DNA of 64,000 bases, taken from positions 116,875 to 180,874 of the forward strand of contig MNCI01001832.1 in assembly GCA_015680685.1 (NCBI GenBank), in the 5' to 3' direction. Made by a program: the position numbers and the translations under genes. Origin of the DNA: Gnetum montanum. Taxonomy: Eukaryota; Streptophyta; Gnetopsida; Gnetales; Gnetaceae. Under the pieces are notes generated by a model, which saw nothing but the letters and a program-made list of their open reading frames with translations, had not been told where the DNA came from and searched no databases. This document shows, piece by piece, positions 22,068 to 32,332 of this stretch. Position 1 is the first letter of the stretch. Each line of letters starts with the position of its first letter.

Positions 22068-24047
22068 TCATTGAAATGGGGGATATCCCCCATAACTAAA
22101 CGGTTGAGTATGGCTAGGATTAATAGATGGAAAATGAGGATCCTTGCATATTGGAAATATTGAAGTTGGTCCATAATTATCACCTTGGATTTCACACACT
22201 TTGTAATAAACATAGTGGGGCACTTCATAAGATGTAGTTCCTGGATAACGAGTTGACCCACTATGATGTTTAGGACCATTAGATGGTATGCAAGGATTGG
22301 GTTGATGCCTCCCATGGTTGCGTTCATTGGGCCTTGTGGTTGTTGGAGTGTAAGTTGGTGGCCCTGATGAAGTTACATGAGGCGTTGGGTTCAAAGGTAA
22401 GGGTGCACCACATTGTGGGACTTGTGCTGGGTTGGAAGATGCAGTGGCCTCAGAATTGTGTTGTCCCTTCCTACAGCCGTGTTTAAAGAAAGGACACCTT
22501 TGATGTTGAGGAGGCTCTTCACTGCTGTTAGTAGCAGCAGCACAAGTGTTGTTCGTGGGTTGTGGTGGTACAAACACCTTAGGAACAGTTGGTGGCGTTG
22601 TTGAAGGAGCAAAAGGTTAAGAATGTTGAAAGTTAGGAGGAATGAAAGGTGCGCAAGGTGGTGGTTGTGTTGGAGGTATGGGCTGATGGTATTGTGGAGA
22701 ATAGTGTTGTGGTGAGATAGAGTATGGTGGCCCAGATGAAGAAACAGGATGTTGAATGTTATAAGCGTTTGGATTCGGATAATATGAAGGGTGCCTCCAG
22801 TCTAAGGGTGGATTTCCCCACAACTAGGATTGTTGCCACTGTGGTCTAACATAGTATCTCTGTACGAACTCTGGATGTAACGTGTTTCCCCAATGCTCAT
22901 GTAGATGTAACAGTATTGGGCATTGGCCTTTGGGGTGATCTTACAGGCATATGTTGCATTCATATGTAGGATTGGCAGTTAAGCACTTAGTCCCTTCATT
23001 TCTTCTTTCCGAATTTCTATGATTTTGTCCTGCTTCTTGGGTTGTCAAAACTCTATCTCCAATGGTGTTGATATATTCTCCACACTTTTGATTCAACCAT
23101 TCCAACATCTTATTGATCTTTGCCTCAAATTCTTCTAACGATTGTTGTATTGGCAAAGATGATGTTTCCACCTTGAGATTTGTTGATTTCTCCTTGTTAT
23201 GATCATGGACCTTTGTTGAGTTGCAATTTTGGTCCCGTTGATGTTTTTCAACACTTTCCCATATAGCTAATTCTCCTTCTTCTTTTGCTACCCGCTTAAT
23301 AAGCTCTTGGATTTGATGGGTTCGTAGGTTGTATAGTTGACCTTGGGCATACGTTCCTAAGTTCTCTCTGGTTTCATTACGTACCCCATTAATGATGTGA
23401 TACATTAGCCTTTCCTCGGAAAACCCATGGCCTGGACAGTTGTTTAACAGTGAATAATATCTTTCTAAGGCCATGTCCAAGGGTTCATGTTTTTCTTGTT
23501 TCCATCCTTGGATTTGTTTCCTCAAGGCTGACACTCTTGCGTAGGTTTGATATTTTTCGTTAAACACCTCTACCATTGTTGACCAGCGTCGTATTGAATT
23601 TGGTTTTAACGATCTATACCATACTTTAGCTTGGTCAACGAGTGTCATAGGAAAGAGCTTCAGTTTTTGCCAACTGTTATCAATGTTATTCCATGTGCAG
23701 GCATCGTAGAAGGCTAGTAAATGTTGATGCAGATCTAAGTCATAGCCTCCTGAAAATTTTGGAAAGTTATTTAAATCGAGCCTGGGTAGTCGGCTCTCTT
23801 TACGATGCCTATGTGAGATTCGAACAGCCTCTTGTATTTGCGTTAGGCTTGTAGTGGCCAGGGGGGGTTCATCGTCATCTTGTAAGTTAGGCTTTCGTGC
23901 ATTATGATGACGTTGTTTTTGTTCATTCTTATAGGAAGCTCCCAATTCAGGTTGTATACTCCAATCTTCATCGTCATATAGCTCATTGGTCCTCCAATGA
24001 ACTTCCTCACTAAGTGTGGTGTTATTATCATCTTGTAGGAGAGGCAT
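22068..24047 (-). pseudogene. gag: E3 gag, nearly intact (660-codon frame, three stops)
   Basis: ATG 24047 (MPLLQDDNN) to TGA 22070-22068, one continuous phase. The first 368 codons are open. N-terminal region acidic; capsid domain at residues about 90-270 (LPRLDLNNFPKFSGGYD, LKLFPMTLVDQAKVWYRSL, RWSTMVEVFNEKYQTYARV, NCPGHGFSEERLMYHIING, RENLGTYAQGQLYNLRTHQ, KRVAKEEGEL); a helical, Glu-rich linker; then a zinc-knuckle-like CNICL-DHPKGQC (C-x2-C-x3-H-x4-C, one stop replacing its fifth residue). The last 270 residues are Pro/Gln/His/Ser-rich. It ends without a protease. The best preserved gag in the window. Confidence 0.9.
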
Positions 24048-24160
24048 TGTTGTGTGTGAATTTATGCGTGACTTTTTATAATTACTTTTTTCTGAAAGAT
24101 ATATCGTTAAGTTCTTTACAATGACCTTGTATGATATAACTAATCTAGATAACTAGCACC

Positions 24161-24179
24161 ATCCCCGGCAACGGCGCCA
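24161..24179 (-). other. E3 primer binding site, exact tRNA-Asp complement
   Basis: On the - strand TGGCGCCGTTGCCGGGGAT, complementary over 19 bases to the 3' end (with CCA) of plant tRNA-Asp(GTC), one base after the LTR. Athila-group elements typically use this tRNA. Confidence 0.92.
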
Positions 24180-24519
24180 ATGATGAGTGGTGAGGTACCC
24201 CTACACTCAACCATACGAAACGAGCATCGCACGCGCGATCCGGTCGAACTCCACAGATGGACTAGTTATCGCATCTAGATAGTTAGCCTTAGGTCGTAGT
24301 TCGCTGTCTTCCCATTTAGACTAGTTTTGCATATGTCATGTATGGTTTAGTCTAGATGAGGTGTATGATGTGTCCTAATTCTAACACTACTCCTGAAGGT
24401 AGTGGAAAATAATATTAACTAATTCTAAGCTAAGAGGAAAAGGGTAAGAAAATCTAATCTAGCCTAAGTGCGACGAGCAACCGATTCCTTGATCAACCGT
24501 ACACATCTTGGACTTCGTG

Positions 24520-24660
24520 CACGACTGCCACTGGGACTACCAAGCATAGGCCTAGGTACGCCACTGGGATTACCAAGCACAGACCCCAAATATGCTACTG
24601 GGTTACCAAGTGTAGATCCCCCTAGCTACATCGCTGGGCTACCAAGCAGTCACACTTAAA
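24520..24660 (-). repeat. Short tandem repeats in the transcribed part of the E3 LTR
   Basis: Four or five units of 30-38 bp share CTTGGTA(A/G)(T)CCCAGTGGC-like cores on the - strand. E1 (177-250) and E2 (2437-2515, 14791-14862) LTRs have the same core in the same place, downstream of the TATA box. Confidence 0.7.
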
Positions 24661-25046
24661 TGCTCGTAATCAAGTCGTACTCGTTCCGCTTCTAGGAGTT
24701 CAAGGGTGAGAAACTACTCGCGATGAGTAACTGATTCCTTAACTAGCCGTACACACCCGTAGATGCTCGTAGCTAAGTCTACTCACACCACGCTATGAAA
24801 GCAATAAATAACATGAAATAAATAACAATAAATAAATTAAGTGAATGCTGCAATGATGAAGTAATCTCGATCTTTATTGCTGGTCATGTGCATGTCCAAG
24901 TACGGCACACTCGAATAAAGACACCGTACAATCACATTTACCACACTGCGGGCAGACATGGGAAAAATTCTAACTCTGGAGGGATCAAACTGCCAGAGCT
25001 TTGCTACTCTAAAATTGGGATCCCTAAACAAGGGAGAGCCACCTCT

Positions 25047-25129
25047 TATTTATAGACATGGCGGCGGACTGCGATATCGCGTACGCGATATCGTAGGGAA
25101 GGACGCGATATCGCGTACGCGATATCGCG
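25047..25129 (-). promoter_or_regulatory. E3 LTR core promoter: two GC-rich palindromes and a TATA box
   Basis: Perfect palindromes at 25104-25129 (26 bp) and 25072-25093 (22 bp), both centred on GTAC with arms ending GATATCGC, lie just upstream (on the - strand) of TATAAATA at 25054-25047. Perfect symmetry suggests binding of a dimeric protein or a cruciform. The right half has many CpG sites still unmutated. Confidence 0.75.
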
Positions 25130-25153
25130 GCCGACGCAAACTGCGTCTCATCA

Positions 25154-25158
25154 CCTCT
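25154..25158. repeat. Target site duplication of E3, right copy (CCTCT)
   Basis: CCTCT directly after CTCATCA at 25153; identical to 16260-16264. E1 sequence resumes after it. Confidence 0.92.
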
Positions 25159-25360
25159 TAAAAAAGAAAATGTCTTTTAGTCTAGCTAAAGATATGTTTC
25201 CAAATGATCAAAATGTGATTATTATCACTATTAAATGTGCTACCAAGTGAAAACTTAAATAATTAAAGATGATAAATGGAAAATTTATGGTGTATAACCA
25301 AGGGAATGTGTGGTCTATTTTTTGAATGCTCGCCAATGAGTTTAGTCGTGGGGGAGATGC
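25159..25360 (+). other. E1 remnant ending in an internal PPT-like tract
   Basis: This resumes E1 after E3 and holds short broken frames only. At 25341-25360 the text TTTAGTCGTGGGGGAGATGC closely matches 9161-9182 of E2 just after integrase and a site in E3 (20430-20448, - strand). In E2 the same place marks the end of pol, so E1 has lost RT to integrase. Confidence 0.6.
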
Positions 25361-27003
25361 GCCATCTTGAATCAAGAACTAATAAGTGCTTTTCACTTTT
25401 TTTTTTATAATTTTTTTATCATTTTTCTATTTCTTCTTAAATTTTCTTATTTTTAATATGTGTTTCATTTCTTTATAAGTTTTCTCTTTTCTTGAGTAAT
25501 TTTTTATGTTTTATGAATTTCTTCTATGTTTTTGTTAATAATATTGCTAGGCATGATGTAGAAGTCAACATTATGTGTTGGGTTTTTATCCGATGCTATC
25601 AAGTTGATTGGGTAAATAATTATGTAAAGTAGTGAGATCACCTCATCCATCCCTTTAGTTCTCTAGATAAATGGTCTTTGTCATGAAAACAATATGGTTC
25701 TTCTTACATGAAAATAAAATTAATTACTAATCATTGTGCCTTTAAGAAAGAGGCAAAGACCAAGTGGGAATGGTAAGGATGTGACCTCAAGGGGATTTGT
25801 TGGATTTTCTTCTTGAGTTCCTTCTTATTGTCTATGAATTTTCATGGAACATGTCATCACTCCTATTGTCAACCAATAAATAGGATGCTATGTCTTTGGA
25901 TGGTGTGGTTTCGATTGATTCAAAAAAAAAAAACAAAAGATAAATAAATAAAAAAACCAACAAAACACAATGGGAATTCAAAGCACACCCCTTAGAGATA
26001 ATAAATAGCTATAAGCACTAGTTATGGGGCTAGAAAGACATGTTATTCATACTTAAGGGCATCCCTCTAACTAAGGCCCTTCCCTCCTTCTTCTCTTTTT
26101 GGAGTGATGATCATTCTTTATGGTTGTTATGGACTCATGATGGTAGGTAAGAAGGAACACATCAATACAAGGTTACTATTAATGGTATGAACTTGATTAG
26201 AAACTTGGACAGATAGATATGATGGTCATTTTAACCACAATTGACACAAGAACCTATTATAGACATGGTAAAGTACCTTACATCCTAATCTCTCTAAGTC
26301 CTTCTCATTCCATTATTCACCTCATTGCTCCATGCAATTATTAGCCTCTTGGTTTTGTATAGCATAGTGCATCATCCAAACAATGGCAATTGTGTGTTGT
26401 TTATAATAAAGGCATGATCTATATTTAGCTTCTAATGTTCCCATAGACATCTATAGAAATATTTATGCAAGGGAATTATGGTAGGAGCCTACTTTGGGAA
26501 AGACCCACTTGCATAACTTTTGTTGATCATGGCTTTGAACCAAACCTCACATCTTCTAGAACATCATTGATGGCTTCTTTAAACTTATGCATGATTTTGG
26601 AACTACATATTATCAATTTCAATTAATTTTTACTACTTTTTTATGAAAATATCCTTCAAATTTAATATTTCTTGGTCATCTTCTAAACTAGACCTTTGGT
26701 TTTAATTGTTTGAAACTTGTGTTCTTTTGGAGTTATGCTCATTAATCGTGGGGACTATAGATGTACTTTTTGAAATTTTTGAAATTTTCTAACATCCTAT
26801 TTTTGAACATTAAGGTAACTAATAGTAATTAATCAAAATACCATGAATAGCTTGATGATTTTAATTATTTCATAGCCTTGGGAATAGTACTTTATCATCA
26901 CCTTGTGCTTAAATGCTAATATTTTAGGCTAAGGGATTCGAAAGAACTTAATTATAATGGAAAATTACCAAAAATAATGATGATCCTTTGGCGATTGTAG
27001 GTA
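25361..27003 (+). other. E1 noncoding spacer
   Basis: AT-rich spacer without coding potential, alignable with the E2 spacer (9183-10758). Shared blocks include GGGAATTCAAAGCACACCCC near 25971, CATCCCTCTAACTAAGGCCC near 26060, and CTACTTTGGGAAAGACCC near 26489. A second GTGGGG tract lies at 26748. I see no clear palindrome-TATA module here, unlike E2 and E3. Confidence 0.6.
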
Positions 27004-27355
27004 ATGCTAAAAGGAAAGTCTAAGGCCAAAGGTCTTTTGCTAGGTAAGGAAACAAAGCCAAGAGGGGAACAATAGAGGATATGCCCATGGATAAATAGTA
27101 ACACATATAGGGATTACGGCTCAAACATGACATGTTTGCTAAGACCCATGGGGCAATGAGAAGAAATTTCAGTCCATCCTTCAAGAATGTTTTGCATAAA
27201 AAGAAAAGTAGCAACATAACAATCAAGGTTGGAAGTTTGCCACCACTAGCGACAACGAGAGGGTTTATCTTCAACGAATTTTCGAAGGCCTCTAAAAATT
27301 TCATAAACCTTAAGGTTTGTCTAGTTTTTTTGTCATTTTGTAATGTATCCACTTG
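27004..27355 (+). pseudogene. E1 3' ORF, truncated remnant
   Basis: GATTGTAG precedes a start codon (MLKGKSKAKG, basic), matching the position and basic start of the 3' ORFs of E2 and E3, which also follow GATTATAG or GATTGTAG. Only about 350 bp remain, with several stops; the conserved middle domain and coiled coil are absent. Sequence matching the E2 3' untranslated region resumes by about 27400. Confidence 0.55.
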
Positions 27356-27495
27356 AATAAAAATTTATAATGTGGTACTTAGAGTTAATTAGTAGTTAGA
27401 GTCAGTTAATAATCCCATACATTTCCAATTTTGTAAAGAAAGATAGATCCCATTCTATTAACCCAAGGACGAGTTTTTAGTTAGTATTGAAGGTA
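27356..27495 (+). other. E1 3' untranslated region and decayed polypurine tract
   Basis: Aligns with E2 at about 14290-14369 (CCAATTTTGTAAA, then a GACTAGTTTT-like motif). The tract before the LTR reads TTAGTATTGAAGGTA, a decayed form of TTAGTTGTGGGGGTA in E2. Confidence 0.65.
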
Positions 27496-27801
27496 TGATG
27501 AATCATTAGTTAGCTAAGATATTGTAGATGTTATATCGTTGATGTTACATCACATTTATGTTGTAGCATCCTTGTCGATGCATCTCAATTGGCTACTAGA
27601 TCGTAGATGCTACATCACATCTGCTATAACTTAGTTGTGTTGACACATCCCTGTCGATGCATGGGTTGATGCTTTGATGTATATGCATCGATGAAATCTC
27701 TATCATTACCTATAAATATGCAAGCACATGTTATGCATTTTGCACCTTTTGATCATTCTGGTCACTAGACTCTTGTAGTTTCATTTCATGATTTTAGTAA
27801 T
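27496..27801 (+). repeat. E1 3' LTR, left part
   Basis: Starts TGATGAAT at 27496. It contains several GATGCATC-centred palindromic units at about 27565-27695, then a TATAAATA box at 27711-27718: the same order of palindromes then TATA box seen in the E2 and E3 LTRs but with a different palindrome sequence. It is cut at 27802 by the E4 LTR. The last bases before E4 (GTAAT) resemble 46-50 of the 5' LTR. Confidence 0.75.
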
Positions 27802-29496
27802 TGAAACACCATCAAATCTAGATTATGGCATTTTGGCTAAGTTCTGGAATTATGCTCTTTCCTAGGAGGGAGAATAGTCAGTTTCTTATGTAGAGTGTAC
27901 TTAGTAGGAAGGCTAGTTTTTGCAGATTTTTTTAAGTGTTGAGACTACGCTCTCCCCTAGTACGAGGTGTACTCAGCCTCTTGTGGAAAGCATAGTTAGC
28001 ATGAAGGCCAATTTTTGCAAATTTGTTTAAGTGTTGAGACTATGCTCTTCATTAGTAGGAAGTGTAGTTAGCCTCTTGTGGAGAGTGTTGTTAGCACGAA
28101 GGCCAATTTTTATAGATTTTTCTAAGTGCTGAGGCTATGTTATCCCCTAGATGGTAGCATAGTTAGCCTTTCATGGAGAATGTAGTCAACATGAAGCAAG
28201 TTTTCATAGGTTTTGGCAAGTCTTGAGACTATGCTCTCCCCTAATTGAGAGTGTAGTCAGCCTCTCGTAGAGAGCGTAGTTAGCACATAGCCATTTTTTG
28301 TAATTTTTTTTAAGTGTGGGACTACGCTCTCCCCTAGTCAAAAGCATAGTCAACCAAAAAAATATTTAGTAGCCTTCATAGCATAACAATGTCACTCAAC
28401 TTAACTCCAAATCATCTTTGACAAGTGTAGTTAGCAAAATGCTTCTTTTTTAATCCTTTTTTTGCCCCAAATTTGTAATTATGCTTGACCCAATGAAAGA
28501 GCGTGGAGAGCATAGTCTCCAAGTTTCATTTTTTTAGGTACCTTGCGGTCCTCTCAACACATATACATGTAGTTGGTAGTGTAGTCATAACCTTGTAGTC
28601 TCATAGAGTTTGGCAAAGCACAACAAAGCACAACACTGTCAACCCTAGCAGTACACCACATGAATAGTGACTATGTTGAGCATAGTTTCAATCATCCCCT
28701 CACCATGTGGCAGTCATCTTGTATTCTGTGCTAACCCTACACCTAAAAATGCCCACATCCTCAAAATTTTTAGCATTGGAAAATTTGAGGGTTGGCTGAT
28801 TTTTGGCATGAGAAAATCCAAGGTGTGCTTGGGAGAAAACGAAAGGCATTTTGCTAAGTTAAGGAGAGGCGAAGTTGCAAATCACCGTAGACCCCCATAA
28901 CTCGATAGAACATCATAGTCAATGATACACCATGATGGCCAACCTAGCAGACACAAACACCTGAGCAAAATGCTAGTCTTCGTAGCCAAACATCCCTGAG
29001 ATTATGACTACACTATCCATTGCACCTATTATACACCATGTACCTTCTAACCCTTTTTGCTATTAACTACACTCAACACCATTTGAGGTGGTGTTTCACT
29101 TCTCTCTCTCTTTCTTTGCATTTTCACACTTGCATTTTTTGCTATTTTACTGCATAGCTATGCTTAAAACTACACTTAGGTGGTGGTCTACACACATTGA
29201 CACTATCCACTTCATTGAAACTTTTTACTATGCTTGTCCCCCTTCGGGTACCTGTGACTACGCTTGACACTATTGACACTATAAACTCTATTAACACTAC
29301 TAAACATTGCCTACACACTTAACACTATTTCACATAAGCACTACAGCTAACCATGCTGCACCCCTATTGTGTTCTGTAAGTCCTTGTTCAATTGACTAGA
29401 CCATTCAGGGCACCCTATCTTCGCTTTTAGTAGGTCGTCATGTAGATTCAAGGTTAGGCTATGCACCTATGGACTTTAGTGTTCTAGCTGCCAACA
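27802..29496 (+). repeat. E4 5' LTR
   Basis: About 1.7 kb, starting TGAAACACCATC and ending TGCCAACA by comparison with the E5 LTRs. About a dozen copies of GACTACGCTCTCC or its complement GGAGAGCGTAGTC, allowing C/T and G/A variants, occur in both orientations (27850-28520). The TATA box found in E5 is decayed here (CTAAAAAT near 28741). A TC-rich run lies at 29097-29118. Confidence 0.75.
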
Positions 29497-29945
29497 TTTT
29501 TGGTGACCATAATTTCTAGTGATAAAAGGAGGGCCTAAACCATTTTTCTTTTTATACTTCATTGTGGTTGTCTCGTGTAGTGTAGACTGTAACACCCCAA
29601 TGGATCTGCTATGCATGCTGCAGTAGCTGGATCATAGGTCAGTGCAGGTGTTGTCTACTAATCGGTTGGTGTATATTGGACCCCACAATTAGGTACCCTA
29701 GAACCCCATGTAGCAACCCAAAGCACACATATCCAATGTCTACTAAATTTTTGATGCTTTTAGTTGGAGTGTAGTCATCTCTAGTGTAGTGAGCATAGTC
29801 AGCTCCCCAGCATAAAGAGCGTAGTTAGCTCTTTGGTGTAGAAAGTGTAGTTAGCTCTCCGACGTAGAGAGCATAGTCAGTGGTGTTAGTAGTATTTCAT
29901 GATCAGCAACCCTTGTAGTCCCCTCTTGCAACTTAATCTATATCC
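29497..29945 (+). other. E4 leader
   Basis: TTTTTGGTGACCATAATTTC follows the LTR and may be the primer site, but I cannot name the tRNA. Near 29765-29885 five more GAGCGTAGTTAGCTC-type units appear. No coding potential. Confidence 0.5.
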
Positions 29946-32332
29946 ATGAACCTAGAACAACCATCAACATCAATCCTAAGCACACTTTCCATCTTGCCCA
30001 TCCGACAAGAGACCAAAATTAATAACCCTAGGAATCTTGTAATGGTAGAGCCAAGGCAATCCCTTAGGTTATGTAGTTAAGACTTAGAGTACGTCGCGCT
30101 AAGTAATGAGTAATACAACTTTATATGCACAAAGATTCAAGTAGGGCTATTTGTAGACTACTTGGACATGGAAGTAAAATGAAGCTACAAACTGATCCAT
30201 TGAAATGAATGGGAGTATATCCCCTCCTCACTTGTATTATCTTGCTCACAAAGCCCTACTATTGGATGTTAGCCTAGCTCATTCTAACAAGTGAAGATGA
30301 TGTAGGAACAGACTATGAGGAGCTCCTATAGGAGGAAGAGGACAAGTTCAAAGCCTGCTTCAAGAATGAGGGCTCTTTCCACACTGTCTTTTAATAAGTG
30401 ATCCCTAGTTTGGCTCTTCTACAGTCTCATTTACCTATTCTCCTTGAGATAGTCATAGCACTAGCATCACCTTCCTACTCCACCAAGACTAGGTCAACAC
30501 CTATGATAGTAACACATCAAACATAATATACACATTATGATGTAGTAACTCTCTTTAACTTTCCCTTCATGGCATCATTGCCACCCATTCAACCATCGTT
30601 GTTTGCAGTAACTACATCAGCTTAACTATGCATCATAGTAGGGCTTGTCTCTAGGTCCCAAGTGACTCAAGCACCCTACGTCTTGCCTATTTCATTAGTG
30701 TTCCTGGCATCAACCCAACCCACATATGCGTTGCCTATCGTAATCGCCATCCCTATAGCATAGCCCATGCATCAAGCACATTCTATGATTCTGCAACCTA
30801 TAGCTAAGCCATGGATCACATAGCTAGTCCAAAAGCAAATTGCGCAACTAGCATAGCTGGTTGGAACATTTAAAAACTTAGACCAGGCATTCCAAATGAT
30901 CCAAAGCTTGATAGAAGAGGTGAAGTGACTCAAAGCTACCTCCTCTGAAACTATCAAAGTGGTGAACATTTATCAAGATGACCCTATAAGTCCTTTAGTC
31001 CCACCTCTAACTCTTTCAGCTAGAGTCCCACTACCTCAATTCACCAAATACAATGGTGAGGGGAACCTCAATGTGCATCTGATCACATTTAGATTAGAGT
31101 GCCTACTATTGCAAACATGGTTGCATGTTTTCATACACATGTTTTCCATGTCACTCATTGGAAAAGTGTTACCGTGCATTATCTAGAAGCTCTATCTCCT
31201 CTTTAGAGGACCTTCTAAGCCAATTTTCAAGCACTTCAAATACAAGTTGAAGCAAAAAACCACCTTGGACCAACTAATGCAAGTGAAGTAGGGTCATCTA
31301 GAGCTCGTGCAAAGGTTCATTTAGTGTTGGAGTACCTCGATGACATTTGATAGTCGAAGCACATCTCTTGGCCATTTTTAAGGGTGTAGTCAATGATATC
31401 ATAAAGTTGAGACTATATTACTTAGGCCTATAATCCCTAAGCCAAGTCTTTGCCCAAACCAAGAGTATGCAAGATGAAGTAGAAGCTAGCAAAGATGTAG
31501 CCTATGTGGCTTAGAAAAACTAGCATGTAAGGAGGGATAAGAATAAGGGAAAGTAGAATGCAATAATGGAAACTGTGACCAAAGAGGCTAAAGCAACCAA
31601 CCCAAGGTCAATAGCTAGGCAACCTAGAGCCCTAGCTAACAACAATGCTGTCAACCCTAGCATAAGGGTAACCAACCAACCTACATCCTTAGTGGCATAG
31701 TTTAAGCTATTCCAAGGTCTAATTTTGAGCACAGGGATCACGCTAAGTACACCTTATTGCTGTTAAAACCTCAGAGTTTCTAGATCAACTGTTAAAATTT
31801 GAATGCATCTAGTACAAGAAAATGTTCAAGGATGCTCATAAAAACCATGATAGGTATTATGAGCTACTATGAAATCCTACGTTAGTAGCACCCAACGAGC
31901 CCCTAGTGCTCAGGCATTTTAGGCTGGACTGATTTTGCCACTACCACTAGTTGCCCAACCATATTATTGATTTTTTCATAGCCTTGCTGGATGACTTACA
32001 AAGGATGATTGATAGAGGTGAACTGGTACTTGACACTGCAAACCTAGTCAAGCCTCAAAACTAGTCTATAAGGGGGTACAATGACCCTCTAAATGTAGAT
32101 GATGCCAGCTACATCATAAATGCTATTAGCATTGATAACAACCTAGAATTGGTGTAGCAACCATTCATGGTTTGGGTGCTCTCTAGCAGTGAAAGGGTCC
32201 CCTCAGCCCCCATGGGTTTGAGGCCCCCTTTTATCATCAAAGTGCCACCTCTTGCACCTACAAGACCCTTCATGATTAGGGTTTTCCTGCAAGTCTATCA
32301 ACAACAATAGTTTAGCTACCCTTCATCGTTTA
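29946..32332 (+). pseudogene. gag: E4 gag, 5' part, broken
   Basis: The start MNLEQPSTS matches MNLDQPLVL of E5. The capsid domain at about 31021-31330 reads LPQFTKYNGEGN, NVHLITFRLECLLLQ, FSMSLIGKVL, and LKQKTTLDQLMQVK. Further on, NEPLVLRHFRLD and DDLQRMIDRGELVL match E5. Many stops, at least three frameshifts. The frame is cut at 32332 by E5 and resumes at 50579. Confidence 0.78.

Larger units (their letters stand above)
16265..25153 (-). mobile_element. E3: non-autonomous Athila-like element with gag and a 3' ORF only (8.9 kb)
   Basis: Flanked by perfect CCTCT duplications and bounded by TGATGAG/CTCATCA. On the - strand: 5' LTR (25153-24181), exact tRNA-Asp primer site, 660-codon gag frame, 1.4 kb spacer, internal promoter-like module, 928-codon 3' ORF, polypurine tract, 3' LTR (17195-16265). 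Nowhere between gag and the 3' ORF is there a protease, RT, RNase H or integrase motif. Both long frames keep phase throughout and are broken only by single-codon stops, so it is younger than E1 and E2. It would need pol from a relative, for example an E2-type element. Confidence 0.9.
24181..25153 (-). repeat. E3 5' LTR
   Basis: 973 bp with TGATGAG and CTCATCA ends. Contains the palindromic promoter, TATA box, and short tandem repeats described separately. Confidence 0.93.
1..27801 (+). mobile_element. E1: outer Athila-like Ty3/gypsy element, interrupted twice
   Basis: This element is visible in three blocks (1-1968, 15210-16264, 25159-27801) separated by E2 and E3. The blocks follow the order seen in E2: LTR end, tRNA-Asp primer site, gag, Pro/Tyr/Gln-rich gag tail, a short post-protease stretch, GTGGGGGAGATG tract, spacer, start of a 3' ORF, and 3' LTR start. 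No protease, RT, RNase H or integrase is recognisable, so it appears internally deleted. The left LTR is cut by the window edge, and the right LTR by E4 at 27802. Athila-like placement rests on the tRNA-Asp primer site and on gag similarity to E2. Confidence 0.75.

Noticed and set aside
24161-24179. Possible tRNA-Asp gene fragment
   Set aside because: Only the 3' 19 bases match and they sit one base from an LTR, so this is a primer binding site.
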